From contig CAKMQH010000099.1 in NCBI GenBank assembly GCA_927911515.1, positions 1 through 8,435 on the forward strand: 8,435 nucleotides of DNA, given 5' to 3'. The notes beneath the pieces are model-generated. The model saw only the letters and a program-made list of their open reading frames with translations. It did no database searches and was not told where the DNA came from. This DNA comes from an uncultured Neisseria sp. GTDB taxonomy: Bacteria > Pseudomonadota > Gammaproteobacteria > Burkholderiales > Neisseriaceae. Shown here piece by piece: positions 1 through 7,026 of this stretch (the stretch's first letter is position 1; every line of letters starts with the position of its first letter). The translations under genes and the position numbers were made by a program.

Positions 1-43
1 CCGCACATTAAGGCTGCCGTGGCGGTGTAGGGCAGGGAATAGA

Positions 44-150
44 TATAGTGGATTAACTTTAAACCAGTACGGCGTTACCTCGCCTTGCCGTACTATCTGT
101 ACTGTCTGCGGCTTCGTCGCCTTGTCCTGATTTAAATTTAATCCACTATA
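44..150. mobile_element. Correia repeat enclosed element (CREE), short form
   Basis: This 107-base element is bounded by inverted termini that start TATAGTGGATTAA (44-56) and end TTAATCCACTATA (138-150). The inversion continues imperfectly inward through TTTAAA and CAG. The interior carries the usual CREE phrases, for example CAGTACGGCG near 65 and GCGGCTTCGTCGCC near 108. The length fits the short, internally deleted class of about 105 bases; the roughly 50-base internal block with the IHF site found in the long class is absent. CREEs are non-autonomous, MITE-like elements of Neisseria that insert at TA. Their transcripts can fold and be cut by RNase III, and their ends sometimes provide promoters. 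This copy lies downstream of the tyrS terminator, so it is unlikely to drive any gene inside the window. Confidence 0.93.
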
Positions 151-181
151 TATCCGCTATTCATGCTATTACCGATAGAAA

Positions 182-215
182 AAAGGTCGTCTGAAAACAG
201 ATTTCAGAGACCTTT
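182..215 (-). terminator. tyrS terminator built from an uptake sequence
   Basis: The left arm AAAGGTCGTCTGAAA (182-196) pairs with the right arm TTTCAGAGACCTTT (202-215) across a 5-base loop, leaving one bulged G. Read on the minus strand, the stem ends in an unbroken T run (six A on the plus strand, 179-184), which makes a normal Rho-independent terminator 15 bases after the expected tyrS stop. The left arm contains an exact uptake sequence (184-195). The right arm carries the one-base-deleted form AGGTCTCTGAA in reverse (203-213). Confidence 0.88.
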
Positions 216-229
216 GTTATTATTAAGGC

Positions 230-1524
230 TTATTGCCAAACCAAGAGCGCGTGGTTGCGTTTGCCGCGTCGTACGATGGTGTATTTGCCGAAGCGTTTGT
301 GCGCGTCGGTCAGCAGGTAGGCATCGTCGGGGCGTTCGGCGGCGTGGTTCGGGTTATTCAATTCGGCGGCTTGTCCGTTGAGCAATACCGCTTTGCTGTT
401 CACAAAACGCGCGCTTCTTTGTTGGAAGATGCCAAGCCGGTTTTGACTAAGGCTTCAACGACGTTGAGGTCGTCTGAAACTTCAAATGCGGGCAGACCGT
501 CGAGGGCGAGCTGTTCGAAGTCGCCTTCGGTCAGGCTGCTTTGGTCTTCGGCAAACAGGCTTTCGGAAATGCGCTGCGCGGCTTGCAGGGCGGCTTCGCC
601 GTGAATCAGGCGGGTCATTTCTTCGGCGAGGATGCGTTGCGCTTCTGGCTTGGTGCCGCTGGCTTGGTCTTTCGCTTCGATGGCATCGATTTCTTCGATA
701 GACAGGAAGGTGAAGTATTTCAGGAATTTATACACATCGGCATCGGCAACTTTCAGCCAGAACTGGTAGAACTGATACGGCGAGGTTTTCTTCGCGTTCA
801 GCCATACCGCGCCGCCTTCGGTTTTACCGAATTTGGTGCCGTCGGATTTGGTAACCAGCGGCAGGGTCAGACCGAATACTTGTTTTTGGTTCAGACGACG
901 TGTCAGATCGATACCGGCGGTAATATTGCCCCATTGGTCGGAACCGCCGATTTCCAAAACCGCGCTATGGCGTTTGTTCAATTCGGCAAAGTCGTAGCCT
1001 TGCAGCAGGGAGTAGGCGAACTCGGTGAAGGAAATACCCACATCGTCGCGCTCGATACGTTGTTTGACGGATTCCTTGTTCAACATAGCGTTGACGGAGA
1101 AATGCTTGCCAATGTCGCGCAGGAAGTCGAGGCAGTTCATGCTGCCAAACCAGTCGGCGTTGTTCGCCATAATGGCGGCGTTTTCGCCTTCAAAGCTCAA
1201 AAACGGTTTCAGTTGGTTACGGATGCTTTCTACCCAGCCGGCAACGGTTTCGGCGGAATTCAAGCTGCGTTCCACCGCTTTGAAGCTGGGGTCGCCGATC
1301 ATGCCGGTCGCGCCGCCCACCAAAGCAATCGGCGTATGCCCCGCCTGTTGGAAACGGCGCAAAGCCAATACGGGCAACAAGTGGCCGATATGCAGGCTGT
1401 CGGCGGTCGGGTCGAAACCGCAGTAGAGGGCGATTTTTTGTTCGTTTAACAAAGCGTCTAAGGCTTCGATGTCAGTAGTTTGCGCGATTAAGCCGCGCGA
1501 TTGTAGGTCTTGGATGACGCTCAT
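230..1524 (-). CDS. tyrS: tyrosyl-tRNA synthetase, frameshifted before the S4 domain
   Basis: This class Ic synthetase charges tRNA-Tyr with tyrosine in the cytoplasm. The first 372 residues are intact. They include the ATP-binding HIGH motif at residues 45-48, YSLLQGYDF at 171-179, GGSDQWGN at 193-200, and the KMSKS-equivalent KFGKT at 231-235. After NKEAR the frame runs into a TGA at 400-402, giving a 374-residue product. One added base between about 403 and 415 restores 59 residues in frame (RFVNSKAVLLNGQ to ALLVWQ), ending with TAA at 230-232. The restored 431 residues match the usual length, and the lost part is the S4 domain that grips the tRNA. The start ATG at 1522-1524 has only a weak GAAAGA upstream as a ribosome site. 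A second tyrS or a sequencing error would explain viability. The identity is very secure; the frameshift is real in this sequence, but its biological reality is doubtful. Confidence 0.95.
467..478 (+). repeat. DNA uptake sequence inside tyrS
   Basis: This is an exact AGGTCGTCTGAA within coding sequence. On the coding strand it encodes part of VSDDLN in the linker before the S4 domain, where sequence is usually tolerant of change. Uptake sequences are recognised by the minor pilin ComP during natural transformation. Confidence 0.9.
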
Positions 1525-1535
1525 CGGTATCTTTC

Positions 1536-1567
1536 AAAAAAATTAGCGGTTTTGTAAACCGCTAATT
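1536..1567 (-). terminator. terminator between the acyltransferase gene and tyrS
   Basis: This is a perfect 12-bp inverted repeat: AATTAGCGGTTT (1541-1552) and AAACCGCTAATT (1556-1567) with a 3-base loop. On the minus strand it is followed by seven T (A run at 1536-1542). It lies 18 bases after the acyltransferase stop and ends only 11 bases before the tyrS ATG, so it takes up most of the 61-base spacer. It lacks uptake-sequence arms, unlike the other terminators here. Because it sits in what would be the tyrS leader, it could act as a plain terminator or as an attenuator; the sequence alone does not decide. Confidence 0.85.
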
Positions 1568-1585
1568 GTAACAAATTTAATCGGA

Positions 1586-3462
1586 TCAATGGCTATGGTG
1601 CGTATCGAGGAGTTTATTCTCTTCGGAAAAACGCTTCGCCAATTCTATTCCTCCGTAAGGGTTGATATGGTCTTTATCCGAGTAAACCGGCAATCCGTCG
1701 ATTTTAAAATCTTTCGGAATAAGGGCTGCAGCATCAATGATATAGACATTAGGATATTTGGCTGCCAGTTCCCTAATACGGAGATTGCCTTTCGTGGTCG
1801 CTTCATCGTCCGAATGCAGGTTTTGGCGGTAACCCGGTATACGGGAAGACAGCATATAGGCGCGCAGGGCGTTGTAAGACAAGGTTTGGTTGTCCGTCAT
1901 GAGGTAAACAATTTGTTTTTCAGAAGATAGTGTTTGCAGCATGGTGTCGAATTTTTCAAAGAAATCATTATCATAAGAAAGAGAGTTGCTGTTTTCCGGC
2001 ATTTGGCTGCCCCAACGCATGACTAAAAGCACTTTTGAATATCGAGGCAGATGCTCTTTTGCATACTGATAAAAGGCACGACAGGAGGCATTTTGTTTAA
2101 ACACTCGGGCTGAGTAGCCTTCTACATAGGCGCAACTGTCGGCAGAAACCATGGTGGCAGACCATTTTTCTTTTTTGCCAACGGCATCAAAGAATGTTTT
2201 GTATTGGTCGGCGTGAGAGTCGCCCAAAATCAGTAATTCCGGCTGTTTTTCCGTATCTCCCCAAAGGCATTGTTTGTCGGTATTGTTATGACAGGAAGTG
2301 TAGGAGCGTGCCAATCCCATACGGTCATATTGCGCCATAAATGGCAGCTTCATCGCGAAAAAAGAGCCTACGGTCAAAATTAGCATGGGGAGGGCGTAAA
2401 TCCATGAGACAGATTGTACAAACGAACCTTTCCAATTTTTAAACGGTTTTTCTATGCAGTAATAAGAAATCAAAGAAAGTACCAACATCAGGACGATTGC
2501 TGCCGCTGTTGAATAAGGAGGAAGGTTGTCTGGACCGATATAGTACATAAAAGCCAATATAGGCCAATGCCACAGATAAAGTGAGTAGGAAATCAAGCCG
2601 ATGGCAACGGTGATTTTCCATTGGAAAAATTTTTTAAGCGGATGTTCGAAATGATTGAAATAAATCAGTGCTGCCGAAGCCAGGCAAGGAATCAAAGCGG
2701 CAGGGCCTGGAAAATAAGCGGTTTGCTCCGTGTAGGCAAACAGACAGGCGAACAATATGCACACAGACAATAAAGCACCTGCGGCAGCATATTGCTTGCC
2801 GATATAAAGTTTCTGCTGTTGTTGATATTGCATCCACACGGCTGTCAGCGATCCGACCAGCATTTCGCAGGCACGCAGATGGGGGAGGTAATATTTATCC
2901 AGTGAAGAAGGCATAAAGGAAGCGGCAAGGCTTAACGCACATAGCGTGATGAGAAAGCCAAACTGCACGCGCCAACTTTTGCGGACGACGAGCAGCAGCA
3001 ATATCGGAAAGACAAAGTAGTATTGTTCTTCAACCGATAAAGACCATATATGGAGCAGAGGCTTTTCTTCCTGTGCCGGATCGAAATAGCCTTGCCCTTT
3101 TGCGAAATACAGATTGGATGCGAAACCTAAAGCAGCCAGTGCGGACTTCCACAAAAGAAAGAAATCATCTTTGGTGAATAAAAGAAAGCCGCCTATCAGC
3201 GTTGCGGTTAATACGGCAAAAAATGCGGGCAAAATCCGTTTGATGCGGCGGATATAAAAACGTTTTAAAAGAGAAAATTCCCTTGCTCATTTCACGATGG
3301 ATAATCATCGTAATCAAAAAGCCTGAAATCACGAAGAAAATATCGACACCGAGAAAAACCGCCCGGCAACCAGTTCTTTTCGATATGAAAGGCTACGACG
3401 GATAAGACGGCAATGGCGCGCAATGTATCAATGTCAGGACGGTAAGATAAGACTTTACTCAT
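1586..3462 (-). pseudogene. pglI: PglI/OatA-type O-acetyltransferase, two N-terminal frameshifts
   Basis: This is an inner-membrane acyltransferase (acyltransferase-3 family) fused to a periplasmic SGNH domain, a type that moves acetyl groups onto surface glycans. The start is ATG at 3460-3462 (MSKVLSYRPDIDTLRA), and the family R-X10-H motif (R15 to H26) is visible in the first membrane segment. After GGF36 an A5 tract (3354-3358) shifts the frame and gives a stop at 3292-3294 after 56 residues. The second frame continues LGVDIFFVISGFLIT, then a further +1 shift between 3254 and 3286 leads into the long third frame, which is open for 548 residues from a TTG at 3230-3232. Removing two bases gives 624 residues. 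The third frame has WSLSVEEQYYF, SYSLYLWHWP, GDSH (about 413-416) and the late D-H pair in SDKDHIN (about 597-598). From memory, meningococcal pglI, which acetylates the pilin glycan, lies next to tyrS, which supports the name. The exact substrate is inferred. The broken frame may be sequencing error or real loss. Confidence 0.75.
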
Positions 3463-3496
3463 AATATTTTTACTTTAAATAGAGCCGGCAATGCAG

Positions 3497-3508
3497 AGGT
3501 CGTCTGAA
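3497..3508 (+). repeat. single DNA uptake sequence
   Basis: This is an exact AGGTCGTCTGAA, 35 bases upstream of the acyltransferase start. It has no inverted partner nearby, so it is not part of a terminator, unlike the other intergenic copies. Confidence 0.9.
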
Positions 3509-3748
3509 AGATAATTTTATAAGGGTTAATGGTTGTTCAAATCGGGTATAGGGTGTGTGGGTGGGCTGCTTTAGAATAATTGTTGATAGTGTCGGTTTGA
3601 TTGGGTAGTTAGATTGAAAACTCAGGTGATAGTTTGAAGATGTGTGCTTAATATTTTATTTTTATAATTAATGAGATAGGATTTAATCGGGTTTGAGTGT
3701 TTATACACTTCGATTTCCATGACGAGGTGAGCCCGAACAATTGTTAAG

Positions 3749-3811
3749 AACAGGTTTTTAGACGACCTTGCCCGACTTAAAAAGTATCGAGAGATCGTCT
3801 GAAAACCTGTT
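3749..3811 (-). terminator. ychF terminator from two decayed uptake sequences
   Basis: Two 20-base arms (3749-3768 and 3792-3811) pair along their whole length with one G-U wobble and one mismatch across a 23-base loop. Each arm contains a mutated uptake sequence: the left reads AGGTCGTCTAAA in reverse, the right AGATCGTCTGAAA. The hairpin starts 10 bases after the ychF stop. No long T run follows the stem on the minus strand, so termination strength is uncertain. Confidence 0.65.
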
Positions 3812-3820
3812 GCATTTGGT

Positions 3821-4912
3821 TTATACGTTAAACAAGAAGTGCATCACATCGCCGTCTTGCACGACATATTCTTTGCCTTCCACGCGCATTTTGCCGGCTT
3901 CTTTGGCTTTGGCTTCGCCGCCGAGCGAGACAAAATCGTCGTAGGAAATGACTTGGGCGCGGATGAAGCCGCGTTCGAAGTCGGTGTGAATCACGCCGGC
4001 GGCTTGCGGGGCGGTGTCGCCTTTGTGGATGGTCCAGGCGCGGACTTCTTTCACGCCGGCGGTGAAGTAGGTTTGCAGACCTAAGAGATCATAGCCTGCG
4101 CGGATCAGGCGGTTCAGGCCTGGTTCTTCCAAGCCCATTTCGGCGAGGAACTCGGCTTTTTCATCGTCTTCCAACTCGGCGATTTCACTCTCCATCGCTG
4201 CGCAAACGGCGACGACGGGCGCGTTTTCTTTTTCAGCCAATTCTTTCAGGCGGTCGAGGTGCGGATTGTTTTCAAAACCGTCTTCGGCAACGTTGCCGAC
4301 ATACATGGCAGGCTTGGCGGTCAGCAGGAACAGCGGTTTGAGCATGGCGAGTTCTTCCGCGTCTAAGCCGAAAGAGCGGACGGGTTTGCCTTCGTCCAGA
4401 TGCGGCAGCAGTTTTTTGCACAGTTCGACCAATTTTTGCGCGTCTTTATCGCCTGAGCGGGCGCGTTTTTCTTCGCGGACGATGGCTTTTTCGACGCTAG
4501 CGAGGTCGGCAAGTGCTAGTTCGGTGCCGATGGTTTCGATGTCGGCAATCGGATCGACTTTGCCGGAAACGTGGACGATATTGTCGTCGTCAAAGCAGCG
4601 CACGACGTTGACAATGGCGTCGGTTTCGCGGATGTTGGCGAGGAACTGGTTGCCCAAGCCTTCGCCTTTGCTTGCGCCTGCAACCAAACCGGCAATGTCG
4701 ACGAACTCGACGATGGCGGGCTGCATTTTTTGCGGATTGACGATTTTCGCCAGCTGCGCCATGCGCGGGTCGGGTACTTCGACGATGCCGACGTTGGGTT
4801 CGATGGTGCAGAAGGGATAGTTCGCCGCTTCGATGCCCGATTGGGTCAGAGCGTTAAAGAGAGTGGATTTGCCGACGTTGGGCAGGCCGACGATGCCGCA
4901 TTTCAAGCTCAT
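3821..4912 (-). CDS. ychF: redox-regulated ribosome-binding ATPase YchF
   Basis: YchF (OLA1 in eukaryotes) is an Obg-related P-loop NTPase that prefers ATP to GTP, binds ribosomes, and in E. coli dampens the response to oxidative stress. The protein is 363 residues, the standard length. The P-loop is GLPNVGKST at residues 9-17, and the G3 motif DIAG is at 72-75, followed by the GASKGEGLGNQFL stretch. The G4 position reads NVAE (207-210), the NxxE form that explains the loss of guanine specificity in this family. A TGS domain occupies about 280-363 and ends DVMHFLFNV. The start ATG is preceded by AGGA (4919-4922) with 6-base spacing. It has its own promoter with an extended -10 at 4947-4955. 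The gene is intact and unremarkable in composition. Confidence 0.97.
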   Translation of the reverse strand: MSLKCGIVGLPNVGKSTLFNALTQSGIEAANYPFCTIEPNVGIVEVPDPRMAQLAKIVNPQKMQPAIVEFVDIAGLVAGASKGEGLGNQFLANIRETDAIVNVVRCFDDDNIVHVSGKVDPIADIETIGTELALADLASVEKAIVREEKRARSGDKDAQKLVELCKKLLPHLDEGKPVRSFGLDAEELAMLKPLFLLTAKPAMYVGNVAEDGFENNPHLDRLKELAEKENAPVVAVCAAMESEIAELEDDEKAEFLAEMGLEEPGLNRLIRAGYDLLGLQTYFTAGVKEVRAWTIHKGDTAPQAAGVIHTDFERGFIRAQVISYDDFVSLGGEAKAKEAGKMRVEGKEYVVQDGDVMHFLFNV

Positions 4913-4946
4913 GTTTTTTCCTGAAAAGATAAAAGTTTAACGGCGG

Positions 4947-4955
4947 ATTATAGCA
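4947..4955 (-). promoter_or_regulatory. ychF promoter, extended -10
   Basis: The minus strand reads TGCTATAAT, a perfect TATAAT with the TG extension that lets sigma-70 work with little -35 contact. It sits 34 bases before the ychF ATG, leaving a leader of about 27 bases with the AGGA ribosome site. No convincing -35 hexamer is seen at 17 bases; TTGAGT lies at 14. Confidence 0.75.
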
Positions 4956-4981
4956 TATCGGGAATGACTCAAAAAACTGTA

Positions 4982-5038
4982 AAGGCGTCTGAAACCGCGG
5001 TTCATGCGATGGGAACGGTTTGGCGTTTTCAGAGACCT
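4982..5038. repeat. imperfect inverted pair of uptake-sequence-like arms
   Basis: The left arm AGGCGTCTGAAA (about 4983-4994) faces TTTCAGAGACCT in reverse (5027-5038). They are 12 bases each and match except at two central positions. Neither is an exact uptake sequence. The pair lies upstream of the ychF promoter and is the first of three such pairs in this spacer, alternating with the two inverted-repeat elements. Confidence 0.6.
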
Positions 5039-5055
5039 CGATAATGAGTGGAAAA

Positions 5056-5150
5056 GTAGTGTGGGCTTTGCCTGCGAAAAATATATCGGTCTATTCTGTT
5101 TTTGGGCGATGGACAAAATATCCGATTTTCGTGGGCGAAGCCCACGCTAC
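5056..5150. repeat. 95-base terminal-inverted-repeat element, copy 1
   Basis: The left end GTAGTGTGGGCTTTGCC (from 5056) is inverted at the right end as GTGGGCGAAGCCCACGCTAC (5131-5150). The matching inverted termini run about 25 bases, into TTTTCG/CGAAAA. Each terminus is also a small palindrome (GTGGGC...GCCCAC), so the element could form a cruciform. The interior AATATATCGGTCTATTCTG has no coding signal. It is about 90 percent identical to copy 2. It resembles a small non-autonomous element; I do not recognise it as a named family. Confidence 0.75.
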
Positions 5151-5186
5151 GGGTGCGGCGGGTGTTTTATTTAAATCCATAATCCA

Positions 5187-5248
5187 AGGTCGTCTGAAAA
5201 CGGTCATATCGGGTTTCCCTAGCCGTAATCCGTGTTTTCAGATGACCT
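5187..5248. repeat. uptake-sequence hairpin between the two element copies
   Basis: An exact AGGTCGTCTGAA at 5187-5198 pairs with TTCAGATGACCT at 5237-5248. The stem extends to 15 bp with AAC/GTT and has one G-U wobble in RNA. The loop is about 35 bases and no T run follows, so it is not a clear terminator. Confidence 0.75.
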
Positions 5249-5266
5249 CGACGAAGATGGGACAAG

Positions 5267-5362
5267 GTAGCGTGGGCTTTGCCCGCGAAAAATATATCGG
5301 TCTATTCTGTTTTTGGGTGATGAGCAAAATATCCTGATTTTCGTGGGAGAGGCCCACGCTAC
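5267..5362. repeat. 96-base terminal-inverted-repeat element, copy 2
   Basis: The left end GTAGCGTGGGCTTTGCCC (from 5267) is inverted at the right end CCCACGCTAC (to 5362), with the same self-palindromic termini as copy 1 and the same interior. The copies start 211 bases apart in the same orientation. Similarity also extends outside the termini: TTTTCAGA and GACCTCGA on the left, TGCGG and GGGTGTTTTATT on the right. The whole uptake-arm, element, uptake-arm unit therefore appears duplicated. Confidence 0.75.
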
Positions 5363-5396
5363 GGTTGCGGAGGGTGTTTTATTCAAATTCATAATA

Positions 5397-5464
5397 AAAA
5401 AGGTCTCTGAAAAAAAGGTAGCGGGTTTTTCTAAAACCACCACTTCGTTTTCAGACGACCTTTT
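5397..5464 (-). terminator. ubiB terminator built from uptake-sequence arms
   Basis: The right arm holds an exact uptake sequence in reverse (5450-5461). The left arm holds the one-base-deleted form AGGTCTCTGAA (5401-5411). The stem of about 17 bp has one bulge and, on the minus strand, ends in TTTTTT. The loop contains a second perfect stem, GGTTTT (5424-5429) with AAAACC (5433-5438), and the 9-mer AAGGTAGCG (5415-5423), which matches the left edge of the repeat element. It starts 15 bases after the ubiB stop. Confidence 0.85.
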
Positions 5465-5478
5465 GTGTATATAGATTT

Positions 5479-6990
5479 TTAATCAAACAGCAAAATCAGA
5501 AGCAAAGTAACCGCAATCACGCCCAGCCACATGCTTTGCCGCTGCTGCACTTTAACCAAATGGATGTAGGCATCGCGCATTTCCTGCTGGCGGTTTTCGT
5601 CAACCAGCGCGCTGATTTTGCGCGGCAGGGAAGGGATGATTTGCGCCCAGTCGGGGGCTTCGTTTTTAAGGTTGCGTAAAAAGGCTTTCGGGCCGACCTG
5701 TTCGTTCATCCACTTCACTAAAAACGGTTTGGCGGTTTTCCACAAGTCCAAATCGGGATCAAGCTGTCGTCCCAAGCCTTCGATATTGAGCAGGGTTTTT
5801 TGAAGCAACACAAGCTGCGGCTGAATTTCGACATTGAAGCGGCGGCTGACTTCAAACAGGCGCATCAGCACCAAGCCGAAGGAAATTTGTGAAATCGGTT
5901 TGTTGAACACAGGCTCGCATACGGCGCGGACGGCGGCTTCCAATTCTTCCGCGCGCGTGTCGGCAGGCACCCAGCCCGATTCGATGTGGGCGGTGGCGAC
6001 GCGGTGGTAGTCGCGGTTGAAAAAGGCGAGGAAGTTGATGGCGAGATAGCGCTTGTCGTAATCGGTCAGTGTGCCGACGATGCCGAAATCGAGGGCGATG
6101 TAGCGGTTGTCGGCGGCGACCAAAATGTTGCCGGGGTGCATATCGGCATGGAAAAAGCCGTCGCGGAAGACTTGCGTGAAGAAGATTTCCACGCCGTAAT
6201 CGGCGAGTTTGTGCAAATCGATGCCGTCGGCTTTGAGTTTGGCGATTTCCGATACGGGCGTGCCGTCCATCCATTCGATGGTCAGTACGTCGCTGGTGCA
6301 GTAGTCGTAAAACACTTTAGGCACAATCAGCATATCGCTGTTTTGGAAATTGCGACCGAGCTGGCTGGCATTGGCGGCTTCGCGCATCAAGTCCAACTCG
6401 TCGTGCAGATATTTATCGAACTCCGCTACTACTTCGCGCGGTTTCAAACGTTTGCCGTCGGCAAACAGACGATCAACCCAAGCCGCGCCGAAACGCATCA
6501 GCGACAAATCCTGTTCGATAACGGGCAAAAGGTTGGGGCGCAAGACTTTGACCGCTACTTGTTCGCCCGAATGCAGGCGGGCTTTGTGTACTTGGGCGAT
6601 GGATGCGCTGGCGACGGGCTCGGTTTCAAATTCCGCATACAGCGTTTCGATGGATTGCCCCAGCGATTTTTCGATTTGCTCCCGTGAAAGCTGCGCGTCA
6701 AACGGCGGGACTTTGTCTTGCAGCTTTGCCAATTCGACCGCGTAATCATGCGGAATCAAATCGGGGCGCGTGGACAGAACTTGTCCGAACTTGATGAAAA
6801 TCGGTCCTAAGCTCTCCAATGCCAAACGAAGTCGCACGGCTGGTGGTTCGTTTTCAAATTCAGACGACTGCGGCAGCATTTTCAACAGCGTCCGCGCCCA
6901 GCCCGGACGGACAAGCGCGGCAAACAGCTCGGCGAGATGGTAGAGGTAAAGCGTGCGGAGGATGGTTTTGATGCGTTTGAGCCGTTTCAT
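5479..6990 (-). CDS. ubiB: ubiquinone biosynthesis protein UbiB (ADCK-like atypical kinase)
   Basis: UbiB is a membrane-anchored ABC1/ADCK protein-kinase-like ATPase needed for ubiquinone synthesis and handling of its lipid intermediates. From the ATG at 6988-6990 the protein is 503 residues. The family signature KFGQ is at 67-70 in IFIKFGQVLSTRPDLIP, and the alanine/serine loop ASASIAQVH at 127-135 replaces a normal glycine-rich loop. The ATP lysine is K148 in VAVKVLRP, the catalytic loop is HADMHPGN at 281-288, and DFG is at 301-303. One C-terminal membrane segment is visible (WLGVIAVTLLLILLF, about 488-502). An in-frame GTG at 7045-7047 would add 19 residues, but a TATAAT lies inside that stretch. 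The extension looks untranslated, and MKRLKRIKTIL is the usual family start. No clear ribosome site precedes this ATG, so the start is likely rather than certain. Confidence 0.94.
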   Translation of the reverse strand: MKRLKRIKTILRTLYLYHLAELFAALVRPGWARTLLKMLPQSSEFENEPPAVRLRLALESLGPIFIKFGQVLSTRPDLIPHDYAVELAKLQDKVPPFDAQLSREQIEKSLGQSIETLYAEFETEPVASASIAQVHKARLHSGEQVAVKVLRPNLLPVIEQDLSLMRFGAAWVDRLFADGKRLKPREVVAEFDKYLHDELDLMREAANASQLGRNFQNSDMLIVPKVFYDYCTSDVLTIEWMDGTPVSEIAKLKADGIDLHKLADYGVEIFFTQVFRDGFFHADMHPGNILVAADNRYIALDFGIVGTLTDYDKRYLAINFLAFFNRDYHRVATAHIESGWVPADTRAEELEAAVRAVCEPVFNKPISQISFGLVLMRLFEVSRRFNVEIQPQLVLLQKTLLNIEGLGRQLDPDLDLWKTAKPFLVKWMNEQVGPKAFLRNLKNEAPDWAQIIPSLPRKISALVDENRQQEMRDAYIHLVKVQQRQSMWLGVIAVTLLLILLFD

Positions 6991-7020
6991 GATTAAGCGC
7001 GGAAAATGCTGAAAGTCGAA

Positions 7021-7026
7021 ATTATA
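7021..7026 (-). promoter_or_regulatory. candidate ubiB promoter -10
   Basis: The minus strand reads TATAAT within ACTATATAATTTCG, 30 bases before the chosen ubiB ATG. The -35 region 16-17 bases away (near TGTGGG) is poor. Transcription from here would begin about 7014, downstream of the alternative GTG start, which supports the ATG at 6988-6990. Confidence 0.5.

Larger units (their letters stand above)
3463..3820. other. AT-rich spacer between the acyltransferase gene and ychF
   Basis: I see no protein or RNA gene in this 358-base stretch. It contains an exact uptake sequence at 3497-3508, a 10-base palindrome AACAATTGTT at 3736-3745, and the ychF terminator at 3749-3811. A weak minus-strand promoter candidate for the acyltransferase gene is TTGAAC (3535-3540), with TAAAAT 15 bases further along the minus strand. 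The spacer is short of ideal, so this is only a possibility. No good ribosome site precedes the acyltransferase ATG. Confidence 0.6.

Noticed and set aside
1..30. Possible C-terminal end of a plus-strand gene (PHIKAAVAV, then TAG at 28-30).
   Set aside because: Only nine residues are visible and they match nothing I recognise; an open frame this short at a window edge is expected by chance.
541..1449. Long plus-strand open frame of about 300 codons opposite tyrS.
   Set aside because: It is a shadow of tyrS, whose motifs and codon pattern are clear on the minus strand; the antisense product has no recognisable domain.
3634..3668. Plus-strand promoter with TTGAAG and TATAAT.
   Set aside because: The spacing is 23 bases, far from 17, and no plus-strand gene follows.
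5020..5443. Overlapping small open frames on both strands in the ychF-ubiB spacer.
   Set aside because: They run through the repeat elements and uptake-sequence arms, and their similarity to one another is explained by the DNA repeats.
5986..6687. Plus-strand open frame of 233 codons inside ubiB.
   Set aside because: It is antisense to kinase motifs of ubiB and has valine/glycine-rich low-complexity composition typical of shadow frames.
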